A stretch of 64,000 nucleotides of DNA from Bradyrhizobium sp. Ash2021. GTDB taxonomy: Bacteria > Pseudomonadota > Alphaproteobacteria > Rhizobiales > Xanthobacteraceae. The translations under genes and the position numbers were made by a program. The stretch lies in assembly GCF_031202265.1 (NCBI RefSeq), contig NZ_CP100604.1:6368501-6432500 (forward strand). Reading direction: 5' to 3'. The notes beneath the pieces were generated by a model. It was given only the letters and a program-made list of their open reading frames with translations, did no database searches and was not told where the DNA came from. Positions within the stretch are counted from its first letter, which is position 1. Each line of letters begins with the position of its first letter. This document shows positions 36,517 to 45,589 of the stretch, piece after piece.

Positions 36517-37512
36517 ATGACTTCCAGCAAATCCCGCCAGCTTGCCGCCCGGATCGAACGCTGGCCGATCGCGGGCGCCTTCACCATCAGCCGGGGCGCC
36601 AAGACCGAGGCCGTGACGGTGGTGGCCGAAGTCAGCCACGGCGGCCTGACCGGGCGCGGCGAATGCGTACCCTATCCCCGCTACGGCGAGACCCCGGAGG
36701 CGACCCTGGCCGCCCTCCAGGCGATGCGGGAACCGCTTTTGGCAGGCCTCGACCGCAAAGGGCTGCAGTCCGCGATGCAAGCGGGCGCCGCCCGCAACGC
36801 GCTGGATTGCGCGCTGTTCGACCTCGAGGCCAAAGGTAGGGGGGAGCGGGCCTGGCGCCTGCTCCGCCGCGCGGCGCCGCGGCCCTGCACCACGGCCTAT
36901 ACCATTTCGCTGGGAACGCCGGAGGCGATGGCCGCCGCAACCGCCAAAGCGGCGCGCCGGCCGCTGCTCAAGATCAAGCTCGGGGGCGATGGCGACGGGG
37001 TGCGGATCGCCGCGGTACGCAAGGCCGCGCCCGAATCCGAACTGATCGTGGACGCCAACGAGGCGTGGACACCGGACAATCTCGAGCGGAACCTGGCCGC
37101 CTGCGCCGCGGTCGGCGTGACCTTGGTTGAGCAGCCCTTGCCGGCGGGAAAGGATGAGGCGCTGGCGCGCATCAGGCGGCCGCTCGCCGTCTGCGCCGAC
37201 GAGAGCGTGCATGACCGCGCTTCGCTTGAGGGCCTTCGCGAGCGTTATGACGCCGTCAACATCAAGCTCGACAAGACCGGCGGGCTGACGGAGGCACTGG
37301 CGATGGCGGACGCCGCGCGTGCACTCGGCTTTGAAATCATGGTCGGCTGCATGGTCGCGACCTCGCTTGCGATGGCGCCGGCGATGCTGCTGACGCCGCA
37401 GGCGCGCTTTGTCGATCTCGATGGGCCCTTGCTGCTGGCGCACGACCGCGACGGCGGTCTGCGCTATGACGGCAGCCTCGTTCATCCGCCGGAAGCTTCA
37501 CTGTGGGGATGA
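36517..37512 (+). CDS. Dipeptide epimerase (L-Ala-D/L-Glu epimerase, enolase superfamily)
   Basis: A 331-residue enolase-superfamily enzyme. The KxK base is in LLKIKLGG, metal ligands follow in VDANEAW, VEQPLP and CADES, and the second Lys is in NIKLDKTGG. These match the muconate-lactonizing subgroup that epimerises L-Ala-D-Glu to L-Ala-L-Glu during murein recycling. The ATG at 36517 begins MTSSKSRQLA; a longer frame lacks support. Its 3' end overlaps the end of the MFS gene by 31 bases, convergent. Specificity for Ala-Glu is the family default and not proven. Confidence 0.88.
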   Translation: MTSSKSRQLAARIERWPIAGAFTISRGAKTEAVTVVAEVSHGGLTGRGECVPYPRYGETPEATLAALQAMREPLLAGLDRKGLQSAMQAGAARNALDCALFDLEAKGRGERAWRLLRRAAPRPCTTAYTISLGTPEAMAAATAKAARRPLLKIKLGGDGDGVRIAAVRKAAPESELIVDANEAWTPDNLERNLAACAAVGVTLVEQPLPAGKDEALARIRRPLAVCADESVHDRASLEGLRERYDAVNIKLDKTGGLTEALAMADAARALGFEIMVGCMVATSLAMAPAMLLTPQARFVDLDGPLLLAHDRDGGLRYDGSLVHPPEASLWG

Positions 37513-38681
37513 TCGGCGAGACCTGTTCGCGCCAGCCACATCACCAGCGCACCTGAAGCCGCCATCGCGGCCATCATGTAGTAGACACCCTGCCCGAACT
37601 GCGCATAGACCAGACCCGACAGGATCGACGTCAAGCCGGCGACGATGCCGCTGCAGGCCGCGAGGTAACCCTGGCCCCGCGCCATCACATGGCCGGGCAC
37701 GTGACGCACCATCAGCCCCATGATGCCGACTTGCGTCAGCCCAAAGGTCAGCCCGTGCAGGAGTTGAACGACCGCGAGTACCGCGATCGGCGGATCCTGC
37801 GCGGTGATCACCCAGCGCGCGACCGCACAGAGTGCCGATATCACCACCAGCAGCGAAGGCGGCAGCGTAAACCGCGGCGACAGCGCAAACAGCGCGATTT
37901 CGGCGAGCACGCCCAATGCCCACAGGCCCGCGATCGTCAACCCGCCAAATCCCGCCTGCTGCCAGGCGATGGACGCGAAGATGTAATAGGCCGAATGGCT
38001 GCTCTGGATCAGCGCCGAGGTGACGATGATGGCGAGAAACCCGCGATCGCGCAGCAAGGCGCGCGCGCCTTGCACCGCAGGTTGGGCCGCCCTGGGCTGG
38101 CCGAGCGGCTGAAGTCCGAGGCCGACGAGCGCGCTGAGCGCCGCCACCGACGCAATGACCCAGATCAGGTTTTTGGCGGCGATGACATCGACCAATAGCC
38201 CGCAGACCAGCGCACCGGCGACGAACGCGGCCGAGCCCCACAGCCGCAGCGGTCCGTAATTGAGGCCGTAAAGCCTGACGCCGCGCAGCGCATAAGCATC
38301 CGTCAGCGGCACCATCGGCGTCCACAGGCAGCAGGTGACGGCGTAGACGAGCAACACCAGCAGCGGCAGTTGCCGGGTTCCCATGACCAGAAACCCGAGC
38401 GCGGTTGCAAATCCCGTGACGATGATCGCGCCGCGCAGCATCTGGCGCCGCTCGGCAAAGCCGGTCACGAGGGGAAGCACGGTAAATCGCGTGACCGGCG
38501 GCACCGCGGTGATGATCCCGATCCAGAAGGCGTCGATCCCGACCGCCTTCAACCACACCGTGAAAAACGGCAGATGGGTCCCCATCATGCCGAACAGCGC
38601 GGCGTAAAACAGCGCCAGCCGCGTCGCGAATCGCTTCGATGCCGCCTGAGAAGCGATGGGGATTTGTGATTCGCTCGGCAT
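37482..38681 (-). CDS. MFS transporter (HcaT / nucleoside-symporter-like)
   Basis: A 399-residue major facilitator with twelve helices. Group-specific blocks are FYAALFGMMGTHLPFFTVWL at the start, LYGLNYGPLRLWGSAAF near 140, and LLHGLTFGLTQVGIMGL near 310, which match the MFS_1-like/HcaT family. The substrate is unknown; aromatic acids are typical for HcaT, but the convergent epimerase raises the thought of peptides. ATG at 38679-38681 is used; the codon before it is TTG. It is divergent from the gene at 38757. Confidence 0.85.
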   Translation of the reverse strand: MPSESQIPIASQAASKRFATRLALFYAALFGMMGTHLPFFTVWLKAVGIDAFWIGIITAVPPVTRFTVLPLVTGFAERRQMLRGAIIVTGFATALGFLVMGTRQLPLLVLLVYAVTCCLWTPMVPLTDAYALRGVRLYGLNYGPLRLWGSAAFVAGALVCGLLVDVIAAKNLIWVIASVAALSALVGLGLQPLGQPRAAQPAVQGARALLRDRGFLAIIVTSALIQSSHSAYYIFASIAWQQAGFGGLTIAGLWALGVLAEIALFALSPRFTLPPSLLVVISALCAVARWVITAQDPPIAVLAVVQLLHGLTFGLTQVGIMGLMVRHVPGHVMARGQGYLAACSGIVAGLTSILSGLVYAQFGQGVYYMMAAMAASGALVMWLARTGLADHPHSEASGG

Positions 38682-38756
38682 CAATTCAATTGCGATTCGC
38701 TTGATATCGTGATGATCGTTAGCGTAACGCGTAGTGATTTGCGCGCAGAGTTTAGC

Positions 38757-40067
38757 ATGGCCGAAGAAGCATTCGCCTTATCGCCGATTTCAGCCCGCGC
38801 GGTGCAGCCGGGCGAGGAGGACTATGCCGCGATCAGCGAAGCCTTCATGGAGACTTCGCGGGGCCGCTGGTTTCTCGGCGAATACGCCAAGCGCAACCGC
38901 AATGCCGACACCCGCATGGTGCTGGACGCGGTGGCGCGGATCGAACAAAGCCTGGCCGCGCAGAAGGAAGACAGCCTTCAGAGCGAAGCAAGCCTTGCCG
39001 CGCAGCAGCAACTGGCGGCTGCGATCGCGGCAAATGCCGGGCTGGAAGAAGCCAGACTTGCTGCAGCCAAATTGGCCGAAGTCAAATCAGCTGAAGCCAA
39101 ATTAGCTGAAGCCAAACTGGCTGAGGCCTTGGCGGTGATCCAAAGCGCGGTCGGTTCGGCACAGACGTCCGCGACCGAGGCGCTCGATGCGCTGGCGCTG
39201 GAGCAAAAACTCGCGCCGGTCCGCAAGGGCGCGCGGGTGATTCGGGAGATCGCCTGGCGATTGCGGGAAATCGGCAATGACGGGCGAATCTGCGACCTGA
39301 TCGATTCGCAGGTCGCCGTCATCGAGGCGGGCGCCGGAGAAATCTCCGCCGAGGAGGCCCGAGCGGCGCTGCACGCGGCGTTCGCTGCCATTGCAGGCCG
39401 GCTCGCGGAATTCAGCGACGACGCGGCACCTACACTGGTCGCCGAGGCGGCCGTTGCCGACGCGCTGGTTGCCGAAGCTGCGGTTTCCGAGACAGTGGCG
39501 GTTGCCTCGCCCTCCCCGGCCCCGCGGCAAGCTGTCGCCGAGACGATCGAAGCGGATCCGGTTGAGGTGGCTCCGGTCGAGATAGCTGCGGAAGCCCCGA
39601 CAAGCTCTTTGGCCCCCGCGGCCGAGCTGGCGTCAGCAGAGGCGGAAGCCGCGCTGGCACAGGCGGAAGCCGCCGAGGTGGCTGAAGTCACCGACGCTGC
39701 CGCCGACGCGCATGACGAGGCGGTGCTCGACCTCATCGCGCAGGAGATGGGCGCGCCCGACGAATTCGAGATCGACGATACCGCGACCATGATCGCCGAA
39801 GAGGCGCACATCACCGAACTGGCGCCGGCCGAGTTCGAGATCGCAGCCGAGGCGCCCGAGCCGATCGTCGCCGAACCGGCGGAGCCGATGGCCGAAATGC
39901 CGGCGCAGGCGGCCGTCAAAGCTGCGCCCGAACCGGCGATTGAAATGTCGCTGGGCTCGAGCATCATCGCCAGCGGCATGTTGCGAAAGCCCGGTGGTGC
40001 GGCCAACGACCCGCTGGCCCCGATCCGGCGCATGAGCCAGGCCGAGAAGATCGCGTTCTTCTCGTAG
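38757..40067 (+). CDS. Ala/Glu-rich protein of unknown function
   Basis: A 436-residue protein. Residues 1-65 are well ordered (AFALSPISARAVQPGEEDYA; MVLDAVARIEQSLAAQK). A stretch of AKLAEVKSAEAKLAEAKLAE repeats follows near 105-125, then a second ordered region near 130-210 (IREIAWRLREIGNDGRICDL). Residues 220-400 are low complexity Ala/Glu/Val. A short conserved-looking C-terminus reads NDPLAPIRRMSQAEKIAFFS. No signal peptide. It is acidic and probably coiled-coil plus disordered. I recognise it only as a type of protein seen in Bradyrhizobium, without known role. Confidence 0.7.
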   Translation: MAEEAFALSPISARAVQPGEEDYAAISEAFMETSRGRWFLGEYAKRNRNADTRMVLDAVARIEQSLAAQKEDSLQSEASLAAQQQLAAAIAANAGLEEARLAAAKLAEVKSAEAKLAEAKLAEALAVIQSAVGSAQTSATEALDALALEQKLAPVRKGARVIREIAWRLREIGNDGRICDLIDSQVAVIEAGAGEISAEEARAALHAAFAAIAGRLAEFSDDAAPTLVAEAAVADALVAEAAVSETVAVASPSPAPRQAVAETIEADPVEVAPVEIAAEAPTSSLAPAAELASAEAEAALAQAEAAEVAEVTDAAADAHDEAVLDLIAQEMGAPDEFEIDDTATMIAEEAHITELAPAEFEIAAEAPEPIVAEPAEPMAEMPAQAAVKAAPEPAIEMSLGSSIIASGMLRKPGGAANDPLAPIRRMSQAEKIAFFS

Positions 40068-40075
40068 ACGGCCGT

Positions 40076-40199
40076 CCGTCATTGCGAGGAGCGCAGCGAC
40101 GAAGCAATCCATTCTTTCTTTGTGTGGCAGCATGGATTGCTTCGCGGAGCCTGTCATCGGGCGGCGCTTCGCGCCGACCCGTTGGCTCGCAATGACGAT
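40076..40199. repeat. Dispersed palindromic (REP/BIME-like) element of Bradyrhizobium type
   Basis: GTCATTGCGAGGAGCG with GAAGCAATCCAT on the left faces ATGGATTGCTTCGCGGAGC and CTCGCAATGAC on the right, so the element folds back on itself. An inner hairpin GGCGGCGCTTCGCGCCGACC is visible. I recognise this sequence as a common extragenic repeat in Bradyrhizobium and Rhodopseudomonas. It lies between two convergent genes. Confidence 0.8.
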
Positions 40200-40210
40200 C
40201 GGCTGTCATA

Positions 40211-40224
40211 GTGACTCGCGTCAC
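40211..40224. promoter_or_regulatory. CRP/FNR-class palindrome
   Basis: GTGACTCGCGTCAC has GTGA and TCAC half-sites spaced by six, the CRP-like layout. It lies between the 3' ends of two convergent genes, so no target is evident. Confidence 0.3.
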
Positions 40225-40308
40225 GTACATCAGAGCGCGTCGCCCTAGCGTGCCCACGATCAATCTATCCAGACCGCATCGAAATTTCCCAGCCGTAACG
40301 ATCCGGCC

Positions 40309-41298
40309 TCAGGCCACCAGCTTGGCGAACAGATCCGCGTCGACATTGCCGCCGGAGAGGACGATGACGACGTTCTTGCCCTTGACGTCGATCCGGCCCG
40401 CGAGCAGTGCGGCGAGACCGACGGCGCCGCCAGGCTCGACCACGAGCTTCAGCTCGCGGTAGGCGAACGCAACCGCGGCGCCGACTTCCGCGTCGGAGGC
40501 CGTCACGCCCTTTGCCAATAGCTTGCTGTTGATCGAAAACGTCATCTCGCCGGGCATCTGGGCCATCAGCGCATCGCAGATGGTGCGGCCGGCGGCGTGA
40601 TGGGCTTCGCGGTGCCCGGCACGGAGCGAGAGGCCGTGATCGTCATACCCCTCCGGTTCGGCGACGATCACCTGGGCTTGCGGGAATTTGGCCTTGACCG
40701 CAGTCGCCACGCCGGCGATCAGCCCGCCGCCGGACGCCGGCGCAATCACGATGTCGGGCGAAAGCCCGAGCGCCATCATGTCCTCGGCGATTTCGCGGCC
40801 CGCGGTGCCCTGGCCCGCGATCACGAAGGGATCGTCATAGGGACGCACCAGCGTCGCGCCGCGCTTGGCGGCGATGCCGTTGGCGATGGCTTCGCGGTCT
40901 TCCTTGTCCCGGTCGTAGAGCACGACCTCGGCGCCATAGGCCTTGGTGCGCTCACGCTTGGTGAGCGGCGAATCCTTGGGCATGACGATGGTCGCCTGCA
41001 TGTTCAGGATCTGGGCCGCCGCCGCCACGCCCTGGGCGTGGTTGCCGGACGAGAACGCGACCACGCCGCCACTGCGCGAACCTAACGGGATTGACGACAG
41101 CTTGTTGAAGGCGCCGCGGAACTTGAACGACCCGGTCCGCTGCAGCATCTCCGGTTTCAGGAACACTTTGGTTCCGACGCGCTCGTTGAGAACGGGGAAT
41201 GACAACAGCGGCGTCCGTACCGCGAATGGGGCAACCACCCGCGCCGCCGCATCGATATCCGCAGCTTCGACCGCTGCATGTGGGGCTGGTTCTGTCAT
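40309..41298 (-). CDS. Threonine/serine dehydratase (PLP, fold type II)
   Basis: A 329-residue enzyme without a regulatory ACT domain, so like the catabolic threonine dehydratase or serine racemase. The PLP Lys59 is in TGSFKFRGA, the PLP ring is gripped by FSSGNHAQG, and the phosphate loop is PASGGGLIAG. It would deaminate L-threonine or serine to the 2-oxo acid and ammonia. The frame is open far upstream but the family start is the ATG at 41296-41298. It is 53 bases past the GT4 gene in the same direction. Confidence 0.9.
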   Translation of the reverse strand: MTEPAPHAAVEAADIDAAARVVAPFAVRTPLLSFPVLNERVGTKVFLKPEMLQRTGSFKFRGAFNKLSSIPLGSRSGGVVAFSSGNHAQGVAAAAQILNMQATIVMPKDSPLTKRERTKAYGAEVVLYDRDKEDREAIANGIAAKRGATLVRPYDDPFVIAGQGTAGREIAEDMMALGLSPDIVIAPASGGGLIAGVATAVKAKFPQAQVIVAEPEGYDDHGLSLRAGHREAHHAAGRTICDALMAQMPGEMTFSINSKLLAKGVTASDAEVGAAVAFAYRELKLVVEPGGAVGLAALLAGRIDVKGKNVVIVLSGGNVDADLFAKLVA

Positions 41299-41351
41299 GT
41301 CAGCTTTGTATCGCGCCGGCCGAGGCGCGGGCAAGACGCATTCCTGTGAAA

Positions 41352-42410
41352 TCAGGCGGCGAAATGCGGGCCTTCGGCGACGAATTCGACCGCTTCGCCT
41401 TCCGGATCGAGCGCCCGAACGTTCAGGGCGTGCTCGACAAAGACGCGCGCCGAGGCTTCCCAGGTATGGGCTGCGGCAAATTCGGTGCAGCTCTGCGGCG
41501 AAATTTGCAGCGCTTCCAGACAGGCCGCCCCCAGATCGTCGTCGAGGACACCGACCGGCGCAGCACCGATCACGTCGCGGGGCCCGGTGACCGGAAAAGC
41601 GGCAACCGGCAGGCCGCTGGCCAGCGCTTCGAGCAGCACAAGCCCAAAGGTGTCGGTCTTGCTCGGGAACACGAACACATCGGCGGCGGCATAGATCTCC
41701 GCCAGTTCGTCGCCATGACGGGCGCCCAGAAACACGGCTTTCGGATATTTCCGCTCCAGCGCGGCGCGCGCCGGTCCGTCGCCGACCACGAGCTTGGTGC
41801 CGGGCAGATCCAGATCGAGGAAGGCCTCGAGATTCTTCTCCACCGCGACGCGGCCGACGCTCAGAAACACCGGCTGCGGCAGGCAAAGATCGACGGCACG
41901 CGGATGAAACAGGGCGGTGTCGACGCCACGCGACCACAGCACCACGTTACGAAAGCCGCGCATGCGCAGTTCGATGGCGAGCGCCGTCGTTGCCGCCATC
42001 ACCGCCTGGCTCGGCCGGTGGAACCAGCGCAGCGCCCGCCAGACCCATGCTTCCGGAATCGGCGAACGCGCAGAGACGTATTCCGGGAACCGGGTGTGGA
42101 AGCTCGTGGTGAACGGCAAGCCATGCTTGCGACAATAGCGCCGCACCAGCAACCCGACCGGACCTTCGGTCGCGATATGAATGCTGTCGGGCTTTGCCGC
42201 TTCGATCAGTTCGGCGATCTTGGCCGGATACGGCAACGCGAGGCGCAGATCGGGATAGCTCGGCATCGCAAAGGTGCGAAACGATTGCGGCGTCAGGAAA
42301 GAGACATCGACGCCAAAGCCCTTCGCCGCCTGCGCCATCATGGCCAGCGTCCGGACCACCCCGTTGACCTGGGGATGCCAAGCATCGGTCGCGACCAGGA
42401 TATGCGTCAT
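41352..42410 (-). CDS. Glycosyltransferase, GT4 family
   Basis: A 352-residue GT-B protein. The N-terminal domain begins ILVATDAWHPQVNGVVRTLA, typical of mannosyl- or digalactosyl-type GT4 enzymes acting on lipids. The C-terminal donor site has SVGRVAVEKNLEAFLDL and the EX7E-like region TDTFGLVLLEALASGLPV. It overlaps the LpxH-like gene by four bases (ATGA). The pair suggests envelope lipid or glycolipid synthesis. The sugar and acceptor are not known. Confidence 0.88.
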   Translation of the reverse strand: MTHILVATDAWHPQVNGVVRTLAMMAQAAKGFGVDVSFLTPQSFRTFAMPSYPDLRLALPYPAKIAELIEAAKPDSIHIATEGPVGLLVRRYCRKHGLPFTTSFHTRFPEYVSARSPIPEAWVWRALRWFHRPSQAVMAATTALAIELRMRGFRNVVLWSRGVDTALFHPRAVDLCLPQPVFLSVGRVAVEKNLEAFLDLDLPGTKLVVGDGPARAALERKYPKAVFLGARHGDELAEIYAAADVFVFPSKTDTFGLVLLEALASGLPVAAFPVTGPRDVIGAAPVGVLDDDLGAACLEALQISPQSCTEFAAAHTWEASARVFVEHALNVRALDPEGEAVEFVAEGPHFAA

Positions 42411-43219
42411 GGGGCGCGCGCCGCGACGCGGGGAACCGGGGCGATCCGGCGCAGCGGATCGGTCCAGGTGATGATTTCGAACTGGCCGTCCTCGTGCTCG
42501 GCGAGCGCGGTGCAGCTTTCCACCCAGTCGCCGCAGTTCATGTAGCGGATGCCGTGCTCGTCACGGATGGTGGCATAATGGATATGGCCGCAGATCACAC
42601 CGTCGGCGCCGTGACGCCGCGCCTCGGCCGCCAGCGTTTTCTCGAACGCGCCGATATAGTTCACGGCGTTCTTGACCTTCAACTTGGCCCATTGCGACAG
42701 CGACCAATAGGGCACGCCGAACATGCGGCGGAAGAAGTTGACGAGGCGGTTCATCTGAATCGCGAAATCGTAGGCCTTGTCGCCGAGATGGGCGAGCCAG
42801 CGCGCGTTCTGCACCACGAGATCGAAGATATCGCCGTGGATGATGAGGTAGCGCTTGCCGTCGGCGCCCTCATGGATGGTGTTTTCCACCACATCGATGC
42901 CGCCGAAATGCGTGCCGTAATAGTTCCGCAGGAACTCGTCGTGGTTGCCCGGCACGTAGATGACCTTGGCGCCCTTGCGTGCCTTGCGCAGCATCTTCTG
43001 CACGAAGTCGTTGTGCGATTGCGGCCAATACCAGTTGGATTTCAGCGCCCAGCCGTCGACGATATCGCCGACCAGGTAGATCGTGTCGGCGTCGTGAGAG
43101 CGGAGGAAGTCGAGCAATTGGTCGGCTTGCGAACCGCGGGCTCCGAGATGGACGTCGGAGATAAACAAAGTGCGAAAGCGCCGCTCGGGGCTCTCTTCAC
43201 TCGAGGAGTCACTTCCCAT
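42407..43219 (-). CDS. LpxH-like metallophosphoesterase (UDP-2,3-diacylglucosamine diphosphatase family)
   Basis: A 270-residue calcineurin-fold enzyme. All metal motifs are present: FISDVHLG, LVGDIVDGW, VPGNHDE, IIHGDIFD and ICGHIHYA. The GNHDEFLRNYYGTHFGGIDV stretch is typical of the LpxH2-like/Bradyrhizobium group. It may release lipid X from UDP-diacylglucosamine, or act on another lipid diphosphate. Genomes of this group often encode LpxI as well, so the lipid A role is not certain. AGGTG precedes ATG at 43217-43219; the upstream Met adds only ten residues. It is coupled to the GT4 gene. Confidence 0.85.
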   Translation of the reverse strand: MGSDSSSEESPERRFRTLFISDVHLGARGSQADQLLDFLRSHDADTIYLVGDIVDGWALKSNWYWPQSHNDFVQKMLRKARKGAKVIYVPGNHDEFLRNYYGTHFGGIDVVENTIHEGADGKRYLIIHGDIFDLVVQNARWLAHLGDKAYDFAIQMNRLVNFFRRMFGVPYWSLSQWAKLKVKNAVNYIGAFEKTLAAEARRHGADGVICGHIHYATIRDEHGIRYMNCGDWVESCTALAEHEDGQFEIITWTDPLRRIAPVPRVAARAP

Positions 43220-43289
43220 GCCAGTGCACCTACCAGATCCCTGTGACAAGGCGATGACGATTCACGCGACCGATGACCGGGAATCAATG

Positions 43290-44005
43290 ACGAGAATCAG
43301 TGGCACGCCCCACCATGGCGTAACAGCGCGATGCGACATTCAGGCGACATGCGGGCCCGTATATTTCCGGCTCGTTGTTGCGGAAGCAGGGAACTGATGT
43401 GGCTTCGCATTCCCGCGGCACGATCTGCCCGAGCTTTGCACGAACGTTCTCCCTCGAAGAGGGCGCAGGGAATGCCGGGTGCGCGCTGCACCCGCGGTCT
43501 CGTGTGCAATGTGCACGAGAAATGCGCACACGAGCATACAGGTTCAGCGGAAACACTCCGGCATCCCCCGCGCAATGGCTTTACGGCTTATGGCGCGCTC
43601 TCCCCGGCGACGAATTCGTCTTGTCACCGTCGTCGGCGAATTGACGGTTTTGCCAGGCCCGGTTGGGCTGACGAAACCTTCGCCGACTTGACACCAGCAA
43701 CGGGTGCCAGGACCACACGCTTTTGCCGTACGCGTCTGCGCCGTTCGTCCTGCGCGCCGGTTGATCGCTCACGAGAAACTCGCCCTGCGACCACCGTTTC
43801 GCGCCGACGCTGCCGCGTCCACCGCATCCCGTCCCACGTTCGTGACGATGGCCAACGCCCCTCGTGAGGAACGGGATGGCGGGAGTTATACTTTTGATTT
43901 GCCCGACGGGATGAACAGAAATATTTCGCGTCGAGATAAAAAAATGACTCGACAACGGGGCGACGCACTCGACCGAGTGATTTGCCCGTCGGGCAAAAAG
44001 CCATG
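43290..44005. repeat. Bradyrhizobium-type dispersed repeat region, no real gene
   Basis: About 720 bases with stops in all frames or only short spurious frames. It holds inverted repeats: CTCGTGTGC (43499) with GCACACGAG (43526), GGGTGC/GCACCC nearby, and CATCCCGT (43826) with ACGGGATG (43872). At the right end TTTGCCCGACGGG and TTTGCCCGTCGGGCAAA appear. I recognise this block from Bradyrhizobium genomes, where it recurs many times and is often mis-annotated as hypothetical proteins. It marks the left edge of the sulfatase island. Confidence 0.65.
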
Positions 44006-44014
44006 CAATACGCG

Positions 44015-45514
44015 TCAGCGTGGCGGCGTGTACGGATCGGGCGTTCCCATGGCGATCAACGGGTACTTCTTCACGCTGGCCTCGAATTCGCCCACCATCT
44101 TCAACACCGGGCCGAACACCCAGCTATCGGTGATGACCTTGTCCTGATCCTCGCGCGGGTTAGTGTAGAGATTGAACAGCAGCGGTATCGCGAGCTTGAC
44201 CGGCGGAGAAACCATCGTCTCCTGCTGGTAGAAGTGCACCTTGAAATTTTTCCATTTCACGGCCTGGAGACGATCCGCGCACCAGATCAGGATTCCTTCA
44301 CGTGCCGATTTTTCGTTTCTGCCGAGGAAGAAATCCGATTGATCGACGCCGTCCATCGGCCGATCCTTCGGTACGGCTGCGCCGGCGATACTAGTCAGCG
44401 TCGGAAACAAATCGACGGCGTGAACGATCTCATCGCTCACCCGCCCGGCCGGCACCTTGCCCGGCCAGCGGATCATGAAGGGTACGCGGATGCCGCCTTC
44501 CCAAGCGGTGAAATATTGCCCGCGCCAAGGCCCCGCCCAGCCATCCCACGGCTTGATGAATTCCGGCCCGTTGTCGCTTGCAAAGATCACGATGGTGTTG
44601 TCGCGGATGCCGAGCCGGTCAACGGCATCGAGCATCTCGCCGACATTGTGATCCATCTCGGCCAGCATGTCGGCCCAGTCGCCATTGCCGGTCTTGCCGG
44701 CGAATGATGGATTCGGCAGCGTCGGCAGATGTGGCTGCGTGAGGGTCGCATAGGCGAAAAAGGGCTTTCGCGCCTGTGACTGGCGTTCCATGAACGCGAT
44801 CGAACGTCGCGTGATCTCGGCGTCGATCAGCCGCCGCTGCTCGATGTCGTACAGCTTTACTTCGCGGCTCTTCTCGCCCTTGCGTCCCTCCATGATCTGC
44901 TCCGGCGGCATGATGTCAGGCGAATAGCCCGACGACCCCGGCCACATCGCCTCGTCGGTGGTGCGGGGGATGCCGTACCACTCGTCGAATCCCTGGTCGT
45001 TGGGCAGGCGACCATCGTGACTGCCGAGGTGCCATTTTCCATACAACGCCGTCGCATAGCCCGCGGCCGACAGCGACTCAGCCATCGTCACTTCCCATTG
45101 CGTGAGACCGTCCGCGACGCCGCCGAACGGCACCGAATGGGTGCCCGAGCGGATCGCATAACGTCCGGTGAGGATGGCGGACCGGCTCGGCGTGCACTGC
45201 GCCTCCATGTTCATGTTGGTGAGGCGCAGACCTTCGCTCGCAAGCTTATCGATGCGCGGCGTCGGTGCGCCGCGTGTCGCGCCGCCGCCATAGATGCCCA
45301 ATTCGCCGTAGCCGAGGTTGTCGACGAGAATGAACAGGATGTTGGGCTTCGCCTGCATCGATGGCGTCTGGGCCTGCGCGACATTCATTGGCGCGCTGGT
45401 GCCAAATGCGGATGCTGCAGCAAGCGTGGTGCCGCCGAGCAGGATGCTGCGACGACTGAGAGCGCCGACATTCATTTGGGAGCCGAGGTCGGCGCTATCG
45501 TCGTTCGAACACAT
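44015..45514 (-). CDS. Exported sulfatase with CTPSR active site (sulfatase 1)
   Basis: A 499-residue sulfatase. A twin-arginine signal (SRRSILLGGTTLAAASAF) fits Tat export. The formylglycine-precursor Cys107 is in CTPSRSAILTGRY, a canonical CxPxR site, so activation by formylglycine-generating enzyme is expected. GKWHLG and ASDNGPE carry other active-site residues. In the first metal motif the usual DD is Asp65-Asn66 (VDNLGYGE), an unusual variant. It is about 290 residues shorter than its two operon neighbours and belongs to a different sulfatase subfamily. GGGAG precedes the ATG. It is last of three sulfatases on one strand, 75 bases from the next. The sulfate ester cleaved is unknown. Confidence 0.9.
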   Translation of the reverse strand: MCSNDDSADLGSQMNVGALSRRSILLGGTTLAAASAFGTSAPMNVAQAQTPSMQAKPNILFILVDNLGYGELGIYGGGATRGAPTPRIDKLASEGLRLTNMNMEAQCTPSRSAILTGRYAIRSGTHSVPFGGVADGLTQWEVTMAESLSAAGYATALYGKWHLGSHDGRLPNDQGFDEWYGIPRTTDEAMWPGSSGYSPDIMPPEQIMEGRKGEKSREVKLYDIEQRRLIDAEITRRSIAFMERQSQARKPFFAYATLTQPHLPTLPNPSFAGKTGNGDWADMLAEMDHNVGEMLDAVDRLGIRDNTIVIFASDNGPEFIKPWDGWAGPWRGQYFTAWEGGIRVPFMIRWPGKVPAGRVSDEIVHAVDLFPTLTSIAGAAVPKDRPMDGVDQSDFFLGRNEKSAREGILIWCADRLQAVKWKNFKVHFYQQETMVSPPVKLAIPLLFNLYTNPREDQDKVITDSWVFGPVLKMVGEFEASVKKYPLIAMGTPDPYTPPR

Positions 45515-45589
45515 GCCGTGCTCCCATTTCGAATTGCCGACGAAGGCTGACTTGACCGACGGCCCGGCCTTAGTGAAGAAATGGCACTA

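Noticed and set aside
41299..41937. The long upstream extension of the threonine dehydratase frame
   Set aside because: It overlaps most of the GT4 gene in another frame and has shadow-type composition; the family N-terminus begins at 41298.
43284..43955. Several 60-180-codon frames in the repeat block
   Set aside because: They are spurious frames on a repeated non-coding element; no ribosome sites and no plausible protein.
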